Shown: piece by piece, positions 27,184 through 35,439 of the stretch | Layout of the letters: each line of letters opens with the position of its first letter | How positions within the stretch are numbered: the stretch's first letter is position 1 | From: Ruegeria atlantica | Lineage (GTDB): Bacteria > Pseudomonadota > Alphaproteobacteria > Rhodobacterales > Rhodobacteraceae | Assembly: GCF_013032455.1 (NCBI RefSeq) | Contig: NZ_WQCF01000001.1 | Location: 248,001-312,000, forward strand | Reading direction: 5' to 3' | DNA: 64,000 nt | Notes under the pieces: generated by a model | Databases searched by the model: none | What the model was told of the DNA's origin: nothing | The model's input: the letters and a program-made list of their open reading frames with translations, nothing else | Program-made: the position numbers and the translations under genes

Positions 27184-27549
27184 ATGTTCGGCATTCCCGG
27201 CAAACAAGCCGTGACCATGACGCCCAAAGCGGCAGAGCAGATTGCCCGCCTGATGAAATCAGGTGGTCACGCCGGCCTGCGGATTGGCGTTAAGAAAGGC
27301 GGCTGCGCTGGCATGGAATACACAATGGACTATGTCGAACAGCCCGACCCCAACGACGAAGTCGTCGAACAGGATGGCGCGCGTATAATGATCGCGCCTA
27401 TGGCGCAAATGTTCCTGTTTGGGACCGAGATTGACTATGAGGTCTCCTTGCTGGAGGCGGGCTTCAAATTCCGCAACCCGAATGTGGTTGACGCTTGTGG
27501 ATGCGGTGAGTCGATCAAGTTCGACGAAGGCCTCTCTGCCAAGACGTAA
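27184..27549 (+). CDS. sufA: A-type Fe-S carrier protein (SufA/IscA family)
   Basis: The 121-residue protein carries nascent Fe-S clusters to target proteins. The three family cysteines are present: KKGGCAGMEY and the C-terminal DACGCGES. The N-terminal MTPKAAEQIARLM is typical. CGGAG lies seven bases before the ATG. The name SufA rather than IscA or ErpA is by similarity and is uncertain. It appears monocistronic. Confidence 0.93.
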   Translation: MFGIPGKQAVTMTPKAAEQIARLMKSGGHAGLRIGVKKGGCAGMEYTMDYVEQPDPNDEVVEQDGARIMIAPMAQMFLFGTEIDYEVSLLEAGFKFRNPNVVDACGCGESIKFDEGLSAKT

Positions 27550-27660
27550 TCCCTTACCCGCAATCCTCCCGTTTTCAGTCCTGCCTGCAACCGGAATTGT
27601 CAGTCCGGACTGGCGGTGTTATCCCGTTCTAGCAAATACGAATTTCAAGGAGATCGGGAC

Positions 27661-28410
27661 ATGCGGCGCAAGCTGGCGGCTGGTAATTGGAAGATGAACG
27701 GAACCACGGCGGCGCTGAGCGAGTTGGAGGCGCTGGCCCGAGCGCACCCGTCACCGTCCATAGATGTTCTGATCTGCCCACCAGCAACGCTGCTGCACCG
27801 CGCGGCAGAGGCCGTGCGTGATACCGATATTTCAGTAGGTGGACAAAATTGCCACGCAGCGACCTCGGGCGCACATACTGGTGACATCAGCGCGGACATG
27901 TTGGTCGACGCCGGAGCGAACGCTGTGATTCTGGGCCATTCCGAACGCCGCGAAGATCACGGCGAGCAGAACAAAGACGTTCGTGCCAAGGCGCGCGTGG
28001 CCATGGATGCCGGGCTAAAGGCAATCATTTGCGTTGGCGAAAGTCTGGAACAACGCGAAGCTGCAAATACGCTGGACATCATCGGCGGGCAGTTGTCCGG
28101 ATCGATCCCGGATCAATCGACCGGTGAGAACCTGATCGTCGCTTATGAACCCATCTGGGCCATCGGCACTGGCAAAGTCCCCACGCTGAATGAAATTGGA
28201 GAGGTTCACGACTTCATCCGCGCCCGGCTGGAACGCCGGTTTGGCGAAGGCGTCGGCCGGTCTGTACGCCTGCTTTATGGTGGGTCAGTCAAGCCATCCA
28301 ACGCCAAAGATATCTTCGGCGTCTCAAATGTGGATGGTGCGTTGGTGGGCGGCGCCAGTCTTAAGGCACAGGATTTCTCGGGCATCATCGACGCCCTGCA
28401 AAAGGCCTGA
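27661..28410 (+). CDS. tpiA: Triosephosphate isomerase
   Basis: TpiA interconverts dihydroxyacetone phosphate and glyceraldehyde 3-phosphate, feeding the two GAPDH enzymes encoded at the start of the window. The 249-residue protein has the active-site Asn and Lys in GNWKMNG, the catalytic His in LGHSERRE and Glu in AYEPIWAIGTG. AAGGAG precedes the ATG at 27661. Its last codons and stop are part of a 22-bp perfect palindrome shared with the convergent sugE. Confidence 0.98.
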   Translation: MRRKLAAGNWKMNGTTAALSELEALARAHPSPSIDVLICPPATLLHRAAEAVRDTDISVGGQNCHAATSGAHTGDISADMLVDAGANAVILGHSERREDHGEQNKDVRAKARVAMDAGLKAIICVGESLEQREAANTLDIIGGQLSGSIPDQSTGENLIVAYEPIWAIGTGKVPTLNEIGEVHDFIRARLERRFGEGVGRSVRLLYGGSVKPSNAKDIFGVSNVDGALVGGASLKAQDFSGIIDALQKA

Positions 28411-28425
28411 GCTTAAGCTCAGGCC
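28404..28425. terminator. 22-bp perfect palindrome spanning the tpiA and sugE stop codons
   Basis: An uninterrupted 22-bp palindrome (half-site GGCCTGAGCTT) contains the TGA of tpiA on the + strand and the TGA of sugE on the - strand. It likely forms a 3'-end hairpin for both transcripts. No T run follows, so true termination is uncertain. Confidence 0.5.
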
Positions 28426-28730
28426 AGTTTCATCGTCACCATACCGGTCACAATCAAAATCGCCGCGATTACGCGCGCGGCGTTCACTGTTTCCCCCAAC
28501 AGCATAACTCCAACCAGAAACGCGCCTACCGCACCGATGCCGGTCCAGATGACATAGGCAGTTCCCAGAGGCAGCGTGCGCATCGCCAGCGCCAACAACC
28601 CGAATGAGCCAATCATTGACACGCCCATGATGGCGGTCGGCCAAAGCCGTGTGAAACCAGCGGATTGCTTCATGGCAACCGCCCAAACAACTTCCAGCAA
28701 GCCAGCAAACAGCAGATATATCCAAGGCAT
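28419..28730 (-). CDS. sugE: SMR-family guanidinium exporter (SugE/Gdx)
   Basis: The 103-residue protein has four membrane helices and the SugE-type start MPWIYLLFAGLLEVVWAVAM with the conserved Glu13. GTAYVIWTGIGAVGAFLVG is the helix 3 segment typical of Gdx. Gdx proteins exchange guanidinium for protons. The upstream guanidine-II riboswitch supports this function over general multidrug export. GAGG precedes the ATG. It is convergent with tpiA. Confidence 0.95.
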   Translation of the reverse strand: MPWIYLLFAGLLEVVWAVAMKQSAGFTRLWPTAIMGVSMIGSFGLLALAMRTLPLGTAYVIWTGIGAVGAFLVGVMLLGETVNAARVIAAILIVTGMVTMKLA

Positions 28731-28746
28731 AAGGACACCTCATGTA

Positions 28747-28793
28747 TTTTCGGGTCGTCCCGAAAAATTACCCGTTTTGGGGAGGTCGTCCTC
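28747..28793 (-). ncRNA. Guanidine-II (mini-ykkC) riboswitch controlling sugE
   Basis: On the - strand two hairpins stand in tandem, both with the loop ACGA: GAGG-ACGA-CCTC (28793-28782) and UUUUCGGG-ACGA-CCCGAAAA (28766-28747). Paired stem-loops with ACGR loops define the guanidine-II class. The second stem ends six bases before the GAGG ribosome site of sugE, so ligand binding probably frees or hides that site. No terminator lies between. Confidence 0.93.
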
Positions 28794-28841
28794 TGCCTCC
28801 GATGTGGGATTGCAAGGCATATATTCAAGTGGCCCACAGAC

Positions 28842-28872
28842 AAAAAGGCCGGGCAGATTGCGCTGCCCGGCC
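28842..28872 (-). terminator. Rho-independent terminator of the dctPQM operon
   Basis: On the - strand a perfect 10-bp stem (GGCCGGGCAG complement) with a six-base loop is followed by TTTTT, 20 bp after the dctM stop. Confidence 0.93.
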
Positions 28873-28892
28873 CAAGCGAAAACTTACTATCG

Positions 28893-30269
28893 CTAGTTCG
28901 TTATGATCTCTGGCCCCATGAAGGTGTTCGGCAGGAAGGTCGAAATCCACGGTATGTACGTAACCATGATCAAGAAAACGAACAGCACAGCCAGGAACGG
29001 CAGCGCCGCCTTCACCACGCTCATCATTGGCATGCCAGCCACGCCCGAAGTCACGAACAGGTTCAACCCGACCGGAGGTGTGATCATCCCGATCTCCATG
29101 TTGACCACCATGATGATGCCCAGATGGATCGGGTCGATGCCCAGTTCGATCGCAATCGGGAATACCAGAGGTGCCACGATCACCAGTAGGCCCGATGGCT
29201 CCATGAACTGACCACCAATCAGCAGGATCACGTTGACCACAATCAGGAACGTCACCGGCCCCAGCCCCGCAGACAGCATGGCGCTGGCGATATGTTGCGG
29301 CACCTGCTCGTCCGTCAGTACATGCTTCAGGATCAGCGCGTTGGCGATGACGAACAGCAACGTAACTGTCAGCTTACCGGCCTCGAACAGAGTATGCTTG
29401 GTGTCCGGATGGAAGAAAGCAGTGACCAAAGCATAGGGCTTTTTCAGAAGCGGCAAGTTGGCCGTGCCCTCTTCTGTGCTGAGCGGCCCCATGTCCTTGT
29501 AGACAAAGCTGGCGATTAAGAACGCATAGACGGCAGCAACCGCAGCGGCCTCGGTCGGCGTGAAGATTCCGCCGTAGATACCGCCCAGGATAATGACGAT
29601 CAGGAACAGACCCCAACCGGCCTCTCGTGCCGAGGTGAAGACTTCGCCCCAACCTTTCCACTCACCTTTCGGCAGGTTCTTGACCTTGGCCATGACGTAG
29701 ATGGTGATCATCAACATCAGACCCGCCATCAGGCCCGGAATGACGCCCGCCAGGAACATGCGCCCAACCGAGACTTCAACAGCCGCAGCGTACACGACCA
29801 TCACAATGGAAGGCGGGATCAGGATGCCCAGCGTACCGGCGTTACAGATCACACCTGCGGCGAATTCCTTGGAATAGCCGACCTGCCGCATCCCCGCGAT
29901 CACAATCGAGCCGATAGCCACCACAGTTGCCGGAGACGAGCCGGAAAGCGCTGCGAACAGCATACAGGCAAACACACCCGCGATCGCCAGACCACCGGGC
30001 AAATGACCGACACAGGCAATCGAGAACCGGATGATCCGCCGCGCGACGCCGCCTGTCGTCATGAAGGACGACGCGAGGATGAAGAACGGGATCGCCAGCA
30101 GGGTAAAGTGCCCCTCAAACGCCTCGAACAGCGTCCCCGCGACCGAAGCCAGCGAACTGTCGGAATAAATCAGCAAGAACAGGGTTGAGCTGAGGCCAAG
30201 CGCCACCGCAATCGGAACACCGATCAGCAGCAGGCCAATGACCATTGAGAATAGAAGAATTACGTCCAT
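28893..30269 (-). CDS. dctM: TRAP transporter large permease DctM
   Basis: The 458-residue multi-helix membrane protein is the ion-coupled transport subunit of a tripartite C4-dicarboxylate transporter. The DctM pattern is visible: IPFFILASSFMTTGGVARRI, LFAALSGSSPATVVAIG, GILIPPSIVMVVYA and near the end EIGMITPPVGLNLFV. There is a somewhat long loop around residues 255-290. Its ATG overlaps the dctQ stop by one base (TGATG). Confidence 0.96.
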   Translation of the reverse strand: MDVILLFSMVIGLLLIGVPIAVALGLSSTLFLLIYSDSSLASVAGTLFEAFEGHFTLLAIPFFILASSFMTTGGVARRIIRFSIACVGHLPGGLAIAGVFACMLFAALSGSSPATVVAIGSIVIAGMRQVGYSKEFAAGVICNAGTLGILIPPSIVMVVYAAAVEVSVGRMFLAGVIPGLMAGLMLMITIYVMAKVKNLPKGEWKGWGEVFTSAREAGWGLFLIVIILGGIYGGIFTPTEAAAVAAVYAFLIASFVYKDMGPLSTEEGTANLPLLKKPYALVTAFFHPDTKHTLFEAGKLTVTLLFVIANALILKHVLTDEQVPQHIASAMLSAGLGPVTFLIVVNVILLIGGQFMEPSGLLVIVAPLVFPIAIELGIDPIHLGIIMVVNMEIGMITPPVGLNLFVTSGVAGMPMMSVVKAALPFLAVLFVFLIMVTYIPWISTFLPNTFMGPEIITN

Positions 30270-30946
30270 CAGTCATGCTCCCCCTGCTGAGCGCGCACTT
30301 CTTCGATCTCATCCTCAACCTCATGACTGGCGACAAGACGATCCGTTTCGCCGCGCCAGATCTGAACTGCGACCTGAGAAAAACGGATCACCAGCAACAG
30401 CATCGACAGTGGCAAGATGAAATAAGGAACGACCTTTGGCAGCTTTTCATAGGCTTCGCCGTAGTTGATCATGTCTTCCAGGAACCGCAGAGGTGCGACC
30501 ATGGGGATGTCATCAACTTCGTAAAAGCTCTGGCTACGGGCATCGACATTGAAGCCGGTCGGGAACCAGCGGCCCGACGTGGGCGGCAAATCCGCGAACA
30601 CAGCCCAATAGTCATAGGCGCCCTTCAACAGCAGCAGCGAGAATAGCAGACAGCATGCCACAGCGATCAACGCCAGTATCCGGCGCGGTGCTGGGGCCAG
30701 CATGTTCAGGATAGCATCCACACCCAGATGCGCGTGCTTTTTCACGGCATAAGACGCACCCAGCAGTACCAGCCAGCCAAAAGTGAACACTGTCAGCTCA
30801 AGCGCCCACAGAATGTTGGAGTTAAATACGAACCGCGCAATCACGTTGGCAAAGGTTACGGCCGTCATCAGGCCCAGTAGCAACGCGATCAGGGTTTCTT
30901 CGATATGGTCGACCAGCCCGCCTTGGCCGGGTTTCGCACCAGACAT
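30269..30946 (-). CDS. dctQ: TRAP transporter small permease DctQ
   Basis: The 225-residue protein has the four DctQ helices (first about residues 18-40). About 60 residues of extramembrane sequence separate helices 3 and 4, which is long for DctQ but known in dicarboxylate systems. The start MSGAKPGQGG at 30946 follows GGGGACAG; upstream in-frame sequence belongs to the dctP-dctQ intergenic hairpin. It is co-transcribed with dctP and dctM. Confidence 0.93.
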   Translation of the reverse strand: MSGAKPGQGGLVDHIEETLIALLLGLMTAVTFANVIARFVFNSNILWALELTVFTFGWLVLLGASYAVKKHAHLGVDAILNMLAPAPRRILALIAVACCLLFSLLLLKGAYDYWAVFADLPPTSGRWFPTGFNVDARSQSFYEVDDIPMVAPLRFLEDMINYGEAYEKLPKVVPYFILPLSMLLLVIRFSQVAVQIWRGETDRLVASHEVEDEIEEVRAQQGEHD

Positions 30947-30985
30947 CTTTCTGTCCCCGCATTTTTGTGATGAGAGTGAATAGGT

Positions 30986-31007
30986 GGCGGGCCTGATATG
31001 GCCCGCC
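30986..31007 (-). repeat. dctP-dctQ intergenic hairpin
   Basis: A perfect eight-bp GC stem (GGCGGGCC/GGCCCGCC) with a six-base loop lies between dctP and dctQ, with no T run. Such hairpins commonly protect the binding-protein transcript and lower permease expression. Confidence 0.7.
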
Positions 31008-31062
31008 CGACCAGCGCGTCCCTCCAACTCCCCAGTCCTGGGACGCGCGGCCTGAACCGGGA

Positions 31063-32064
31063 TCAGAACCCGGCGTTGATGGCCTGCGCTGCGTCGATCT
31101 TATCTTGACCCACGTCACCTGCGAACTGATCCCAGACGGGCTTCATCGCATCAACCCAAGCCTGACGTTGTTCAGGGCTTAGTTCACGAATGATGCCGCC
31201 TGCATCAGTGATCGAGGCTTTGGCCGCTTCGTTCACCGTAAAGGCTTCTTTGTTCCGGGTTGCGGTGACTTCGTCCAGAATAGTCATGAACTGATCACGC
31301 ACTTCCGGATCCAGGCTATCCAGCCAGTCGACCGAGGTCACAACCAGATAGTCGATGATGCCGTGGTTGGTCTCGGTGATGCCGTCCTGCACTTCAAAGA
31401 ACTTCTTGCCGTAGATGTTCGACCAGGTGTTTTCCTGACCGTCCACAACACCCTGCTGCAGCGCGCCATACACTTCCGAGAACGCCATCTTCTGGGGGCT
31501 GCCACCGATGGCTTCCATCTGCGCAACCAGCACGTCCGAGGACTGAACACGGAACTTCAGGCCATTGGCATCCGAAGGGTCAACCAGCGGCTTGTTGGCC
31601 GACATCTGTTTCATGCCGTTGTGCCAGAAGGCCAACCCCTGCAGTCCACGACGCTGCATACTGTCCTTCATCGCCTGACCTTCGGCCGAGGCTTGGAATG
31701 CGTCCACAGCATCGATGTTCTTGAACATGAATGGCAGGTCGAACAGACGGAATTGCTTGGTGAATTTTTCAAACTTTGACAGCGAAGGCGCGGCCAGTTG
31801 CACGTCACCTTGCAGCATCGCCTCAAGCACCTTGTCATCGTTATACAGGGTGGAGTTCGGATAGACTTCCACGCACATCACGCCATTCATCTCGTCATTG
31901 ACGCGCTGCTCCAGCAGGGATGCTGCGATGCCCTTGGGGTGTTTGTCGGTATTCGTAACATGAGCGAACTTCACGACGATCTCGCCATCATCACAGGCCG
32001 CCATGCCTGCGGTCGCTGTTACGGTCAGTGCCATGGCTGTTGCAGCCGTTGTCAGGAACTTCAT
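31063..32064 (-). CDS. dctP: TRAP transporter C4-dicarboxylate-binding protein DctP
   Basis: The 333-residue periplasmic protein has a signal peptide (MKFLTTAATAMALTVTATAG, cleavage after MAA) and the DctP fold. The substrate-binding arginine region is LKFRVQSSDVLVAQMEAIGG, followed by EVYGALQQGVVDGQENTW. It captures succinate, malate or fumarate for DctQM. AGGAAAA precedes the ATG. It is the first gene of dctPQM, behind a region with paired palindromes and a possible sigma-54 promoter. Confidence 0.95.
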   Translation of the reverse strand: MKFLTTAATAMALTVTATAGMAACDDGEIVVKFAHVTNTDKHPKGIAASLLEQRVNDEMNGVMCVEVYPNSTLYNDDKVLEAMLQGDVQLAAPSLSKFEKFTKQFRLFDLPFMFKNIDAVDAFQASAEGQAMKDSMQRRGLQGLAFWHNGMKQMSANKPLVDPSDANGLKFRVQSSDVLVAQMEAIGGSPQKMAFSEVYGALQQGVVDGQENTWSNIYGKKFFEVQDGITETNHGIIDYLVVTSVDWLDSLDPEVRDQFMTILDEVTATRNKEAFTVNEAAKASITDAGGIIRELSPEQRQAWVDAMKPVWDQFAGDVGQDKIDAAQAINAGF

Positions 32065-32228
32065 CAGTCTTTTCCTCCCAGACTTTCTAAATCTTCAACT
32101 CGGCACCCCTTCAAGCGCCGTATACTGGAAGTGAACCGAATCAACGGGCACGGCTCAACGGTTTGTTACGATTCGTGTTTTTTCTGAGATTTTGATTATA
32201 TAACAGATAATTAAAACATGCCTTCAAT

Positions 32229-32246
32229 AGGCTCATTTTGTGCCTT
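32229..32246 (-). promoter_or_regulatory. Possible sigma-54 promoter of dctP
   Basis: On the - strand AAGGCACAAAATGAGCC has GG and GC exactly 10 bases apart, as required for -24/-12 recognition, but the -12 part (GAGC) deviates from TTGC. The match is moderate and the local DctD lacks the residues needed to contact sigma-54. The remainder of the 371-bp gap 32065-32435 holds only the two palindromes and no gene. Confidence 0.4.
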
Positions 32247-32256
32247 TACATGTAGT

Positions 32257-32304
32257 GTGCGAAATTCCGCACGGCCATATCAGTTGTTGTGCGGAAATTC
32301 GCAC
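32257..32304 (-). promoter_or_regulatory. Two palindromic DctD-type upstream activating sites
   Basis: Two 16-bp dyads, GTGCGAAATTCCGCAC (32257-32272) and GTGCGGAAATTCGCAC (32289-32304), are centred 32 bp apart, about three helical turns. Arm sequence GTGCG...CGCAC resembles tandem DctD sites described for rhizobial dctA. Confidence 0.8.
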
Positions 32305-32435
32305 TTCCGGCGAATCATCTTGGCAGAATCACGAGCTGAAAAACTGCGCTAACCGCAGCTTGCGTCAGCGGGCTGCCCCGCCCAACTGCTAAAAGTGCAT
32401 GACAATGCGATTTCAGGAGGCGGGAGCCTCTCGCT

Positions 32436-33665
32436 CTATCTTCGGTAATCCTCGGGGCGTATCTGATACCGGGCTAGCTTGTCGTAAAACGTCTTGCGCG
32501 GCAGCTTCAAAGCCTTAGCCGCATCCGAAGCCTTTCCATTGTGCCGCCCCAACGCCGCGACCAGCAATGAACGCTCCACCCGCGCCATCTGCTCGCTCAG
32601 CCCCAGATCGGTGGCCTGCGCCACTTCTTCCGGCATACCAAGCACGAACCGCATCGCGGCCGACATCAAAGACCGCGCATTCCCCGGCCAGTCGGCGGCC
32701 ATCAGAGCCGCCAAATGTTCCGAGGAAATCTCGGGTTCTGCGATGCCCGCTTGCTCAGCTGCCTGAGCCACATTGTGTCGAAAAATTACCGGAATATCCT
32801 CGGGGCGCTCAGCCAGTGACGGAATACGCACACGCATTACGTCCAACCGATAGAACAAGTCCGCCAGAAATCGCCCGTCGGATGACAGATCCGCAAGATC
32901 CGCCGTTGTTCCCGCAAGGATACGCGCGCCTGTTCCCTGCTCAACCAATTCCAGCGCGGCATATTGCGTGGCTTCAGGCATGGCTGAAATCTCATCCAGA
33001 AACAGTGATCCACCGGCTGCGTCCTCGCAAATCTGAACCAGCGCGTCCGGCGTCAAACCCGATGATGGCCTTTTTACAAACGGCCCCTGCCCCTGCGGTG
33101 ACATCAGATGCACAACCTCGGCCACCTTGGATATCCCACTACCTGCTGGCCCGGTCACCAGAACCTCAGCCCCAGTGGGCGCAACGGTCCGAACCCGCTC
33201 TCGCAATGCTTCTGCCTGAGGAGACAAACCGAACAGTAACCGAGCAGCCGGATCTCCACGCTCCAACTCATGCTTAAGCGCGCGCTCTTCCAAAACCTGA
33301 GTGCGCACGGCAAAAGCCTTGCTCAAAACATCCAAAAGATCAGCGGCTGCACATGGTTTTTCAAGAAAATCAAATGCGCCCTGCCCCATGGCCCGCACCG
33401 CCATCGGAATATCCCCTTCACCGGTCAATAGAATGACTGGCAAATCCGGGTCGATCTCAAGCGCATAGGTCAGCAGATGAAACCCATCACGGCCCGGCAT
33501 TCGAATATCAGATACGATCACACCGGGAAAATCCGCGCGAATGTGATCTTTCGCCGCCACGAAAGAACCAGCCGACACGGGAAGATAATCCGCAAGTTCC
33601 AGCGTTTGCGCCAGCGCCTCACGCACGGCGGCGTCGTCATCAACCAAAAGAACTTTACGCGTCAT
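32436..33665 (-). CDS. dctD: DctD-like response regulator with degenerate AAA+ domain
   Basis: The 409-residue protein has a receiver domain (phosphoacceptor Asp53 in VIVSDIRMPG), a sigma-54 activator-like AAA+ domain and a C-terminal Fis-type HTH (KASDAAKALKLPRKTFYDKL). The AAA+ domain is altered: the Walker A lysine is missing (GPAGSGISK, residues 172-180), and the stretch that should hold GAFTGA is absent, going directly from KRPSSGLTPDALVQ to GGSLFLDEI. It therefore probably cannot hydrolyse ATP or remodel sigma-54 holoenzyme and may act as a conventional DNA-binding activator. It overlaps dctB by four bases. Confidence 0.93.
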   Translation of the reverse strand: MTRKVLLVDDDAAVREALAQTLELADYLPVSAGSFVAAKDHIRADFPGVIVSDIRMPGRDGFHLLTYALEIDPDLPVILLTGEGDIPMAVRAMGQGAFDFLEKPCAAADLLDVLSKAFAVRTQVLEERALKHELERGDPAARLLFGLSPQAEALRERVRTVAPTGAEVLVTGPAGSGISKVAEVVHLMSPQGQGPFVKRPSSGLTPDALVQICEDAAGGSLFLDEISAMPEATQYAALELVEQGTGARILAGTTADLADLSSDGRFLADLFYRLDVMRVRIPSLAERPEDIPVIFRHNVAQAAEQAGIAEPEISSEHLAALMAADWPGNARSLMSAAMRFVLGMPEEVAQATDLGLSEQMARVERSLLVAALGRHNGKASDAAKALKLPRKTFYDKLARYQIRPEDYRR

Positions 33666-35392
33666 GCCACTTCATCTTCCCGATACGCTTCAAGCTCGAC
33701 AGTGAACACCGCCCCTGTTTGCGTATTTGCCCCGCGGATATTGCCACCAAAACTTTGGACCAAACCATACGAGATTGACAGACCAAGACCCATCCCCTCG
33801 GACGACCCTACCGCCTTGGTGGAGTAGAAGGGTTCGAACAGCTTCTCGGTATTCTCAATGCCGGGTCCGATGTCGTGTACAGTGACAGAAAGCGGCTCTT
33901 CGCTGTCGACTTCAATGCGAATAAGCCGATCGTCTTGCTGGCTCATCGCGTCAGCAGCATTGTTGATCAGGTTCACAAAGACCTGCACCAACCGTACCTC
34001 TCCACCCCAAGCGAAAACTGGCCCGTCCGAGGGCTGCCAATGCAACTTAACACCTTCAGCACGCAAACGCGCATCGGTTAGTTCCACGGCTGTGTTGATC
34101 ACCTGCACCAAATCAACCTTGCCCATCGGTTCGCTTTCATTGCGCGCGAAGGCGCGAAGATTCTTGATGATACGCGCCATCCGAGAGGCCATGTCCGAAA
34201 TGCGACTCAGATTTTCTGAGGCCTTTTCTGAACGCCCCTTTGTCAGAAACGCCGCGCCATTATCCGCGAATTGCCGTATCGCCATCAGGGGTTGATTCAA
34301 TTCATGACTGATCCCCGCTGACATCTGACCCAAAGCGCTAAGCTTGCCGGCCTGTATTAGTTCTTCCTGCGCGTGTTTCAGTGCGGTCTCGGCCTCTTGT
34401 CTTTCACGCACCTCGCGTCGCAGGGCCGTGTTGGCGACCGTCAAGGCGCGCGTACGCTCTGTAACGCGGCTTTCCAAAATCACGTTTGTTTCGGCCAAGG
34501 TTCGCCGCCGTTCAGTCGCCAGAAACAGCAGCGCTCCGAACGCCAAACAGATCGCTGCGACGGTTGCCGCCTGCAACCCAGCCAAACGCTGGGCTGGGGC
34601 GACATCAACCAGCACCTCTGCCGTCATGTCGATCACCGGAAGGTCCAGCATCAGGTGCAGCGCGCGTTGCGGAAGATAGCGGCCCCAGTTCAGCGTCCAT
34701 AGCTCATGCCCGCCAACCATGGTCGTCGCGAAATCGACGGGGCCTCCGTCTGGTGGTTGCAAGCCCTGCTGCCCTTCGGCTCTTTGCCAGAACAGAAGGT
34801 CAGACCGGTTCGAGATAAAGACTACCCCGTCCCCGTCGATGAAAAACACCGCCTCGGTACTGCCACGCCAAGTCTGCTCCACATCCTGCACATCAGCCAC
34901 AACCATCAGCGCGCCCTCAACGCGCCCCGTGGAATCAAATGCAGGTGCCGCGTAAGAATAAGTCCGCTCTCCGCTATCCAGCGCACCATGCGCGTTACCC
35001 AAAGCCCCCTGCAAGGCCCGCCGAAATGCCGGGTGATCCGCCATATCCTTTTGCGCCACGGGTTGGGCCGAGGTCAGAACCTGTCCGCGACGATCCAGAT
35101 ACATCATGTTCACCGCAGCCGTCTTGTCAGTCACATCCAACAAAACCGCTTGCGCCGCCTGTTGCCGGGCCGGGCTATCCAATGTGCGCAAGGTGGGGTG
35201 GGTGGCCATAAGCACAGCCAATTCCTGATACACCTGCATCTGGGTGCTAAGCCTATCGGCAGCCAGTTCAAGATCGGCCTCGGCCTTTTCGCTAAGCTGC
35301 GACAGTGCCTGTCGATAGCCATAAGACCAAACCCCGGCGGACAACAGCCCGACGGCAAACAGAAATCCAAGGATCATCCAAATCCGTTGCAT
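33662..35392 (-). CDS. dctB: C4-dicarboxylate sensor histidine kinase DctB
   Basis: The 576-residue protein has a first membrane helix (about 5-25), a periplasmic double-Cache-type sensor region, a second helix (about 273-292), a coiled coil (300-345), a HisKA domain with His363 in MSAGISHELNQPLMAIRQF and an HATPase domain (NLINNAADAM, DIGPGI, GMGLGLSI). It would sense dicarboxylates and phosphorylate the adjacent DctD. No strong ribosome site is seen at the chosen ATG, so the start is slightly uncertain. Confidence 0.95.
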   Translation of the reverse strand: MQRIWMILGFLFAVGLLSAGVWSYGYRQALSQLSEKAEADLELAADRLSTQMQVYQELAVLMATHPTLRTLDSPARQQAAQAVLLDVTDKTAAVNMMYLDRRGQVLTSAQPVAQKDMADHPAFRRALQGALGNAHGALDSGERTYSYAAPAFDSTGRVEGALMVVADVQDVEQTWRGSTEAVFFIDGDGVVFISNRSDLLFWQRAEGQQGLQPPDGGPVDFATTMVGGHELWTLNWGRYLPQRALHLMLDLPVIDMTAEVLVDVAPAQRLAGLQAATVAAICLAFGALLFLATERRRTLAETNVILESRVTERTRALTVANTALRREVRERQEAETALKHAQEELIQAGKLSALGQMSAGISHELNQPLMAIRQFADNGAAFLTKGRSEKASENLSRISDMASRMARIIKNLRAFARNESEPMGKVDLVQVINTAVELTDARLRAEGVKLHWQPSDGPVFAWGGEVRLVQVFVNLINNAADAMSQQDDRLIRIEVDSEEPLSVTVHDIGPGIENTEKLFEPFYSTKAVGSSEGMGLGLSISYGLVQSFGGNIRGANTQTGAVFTVELEAYREDEVA

Positions 35393-35439
35393 GACATAGG
35401 GTCTTGCATTCGACGCGCCTCATGGCAAGTCTGCCTCGC

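Noticed and set aside
32331-32350. Second sigma-54-like element on the + strand in the dctD-dctP gap
   Set aside because: The GG and GC are 11 bases apart instead of 10 and no gene lies downstream on that strand.
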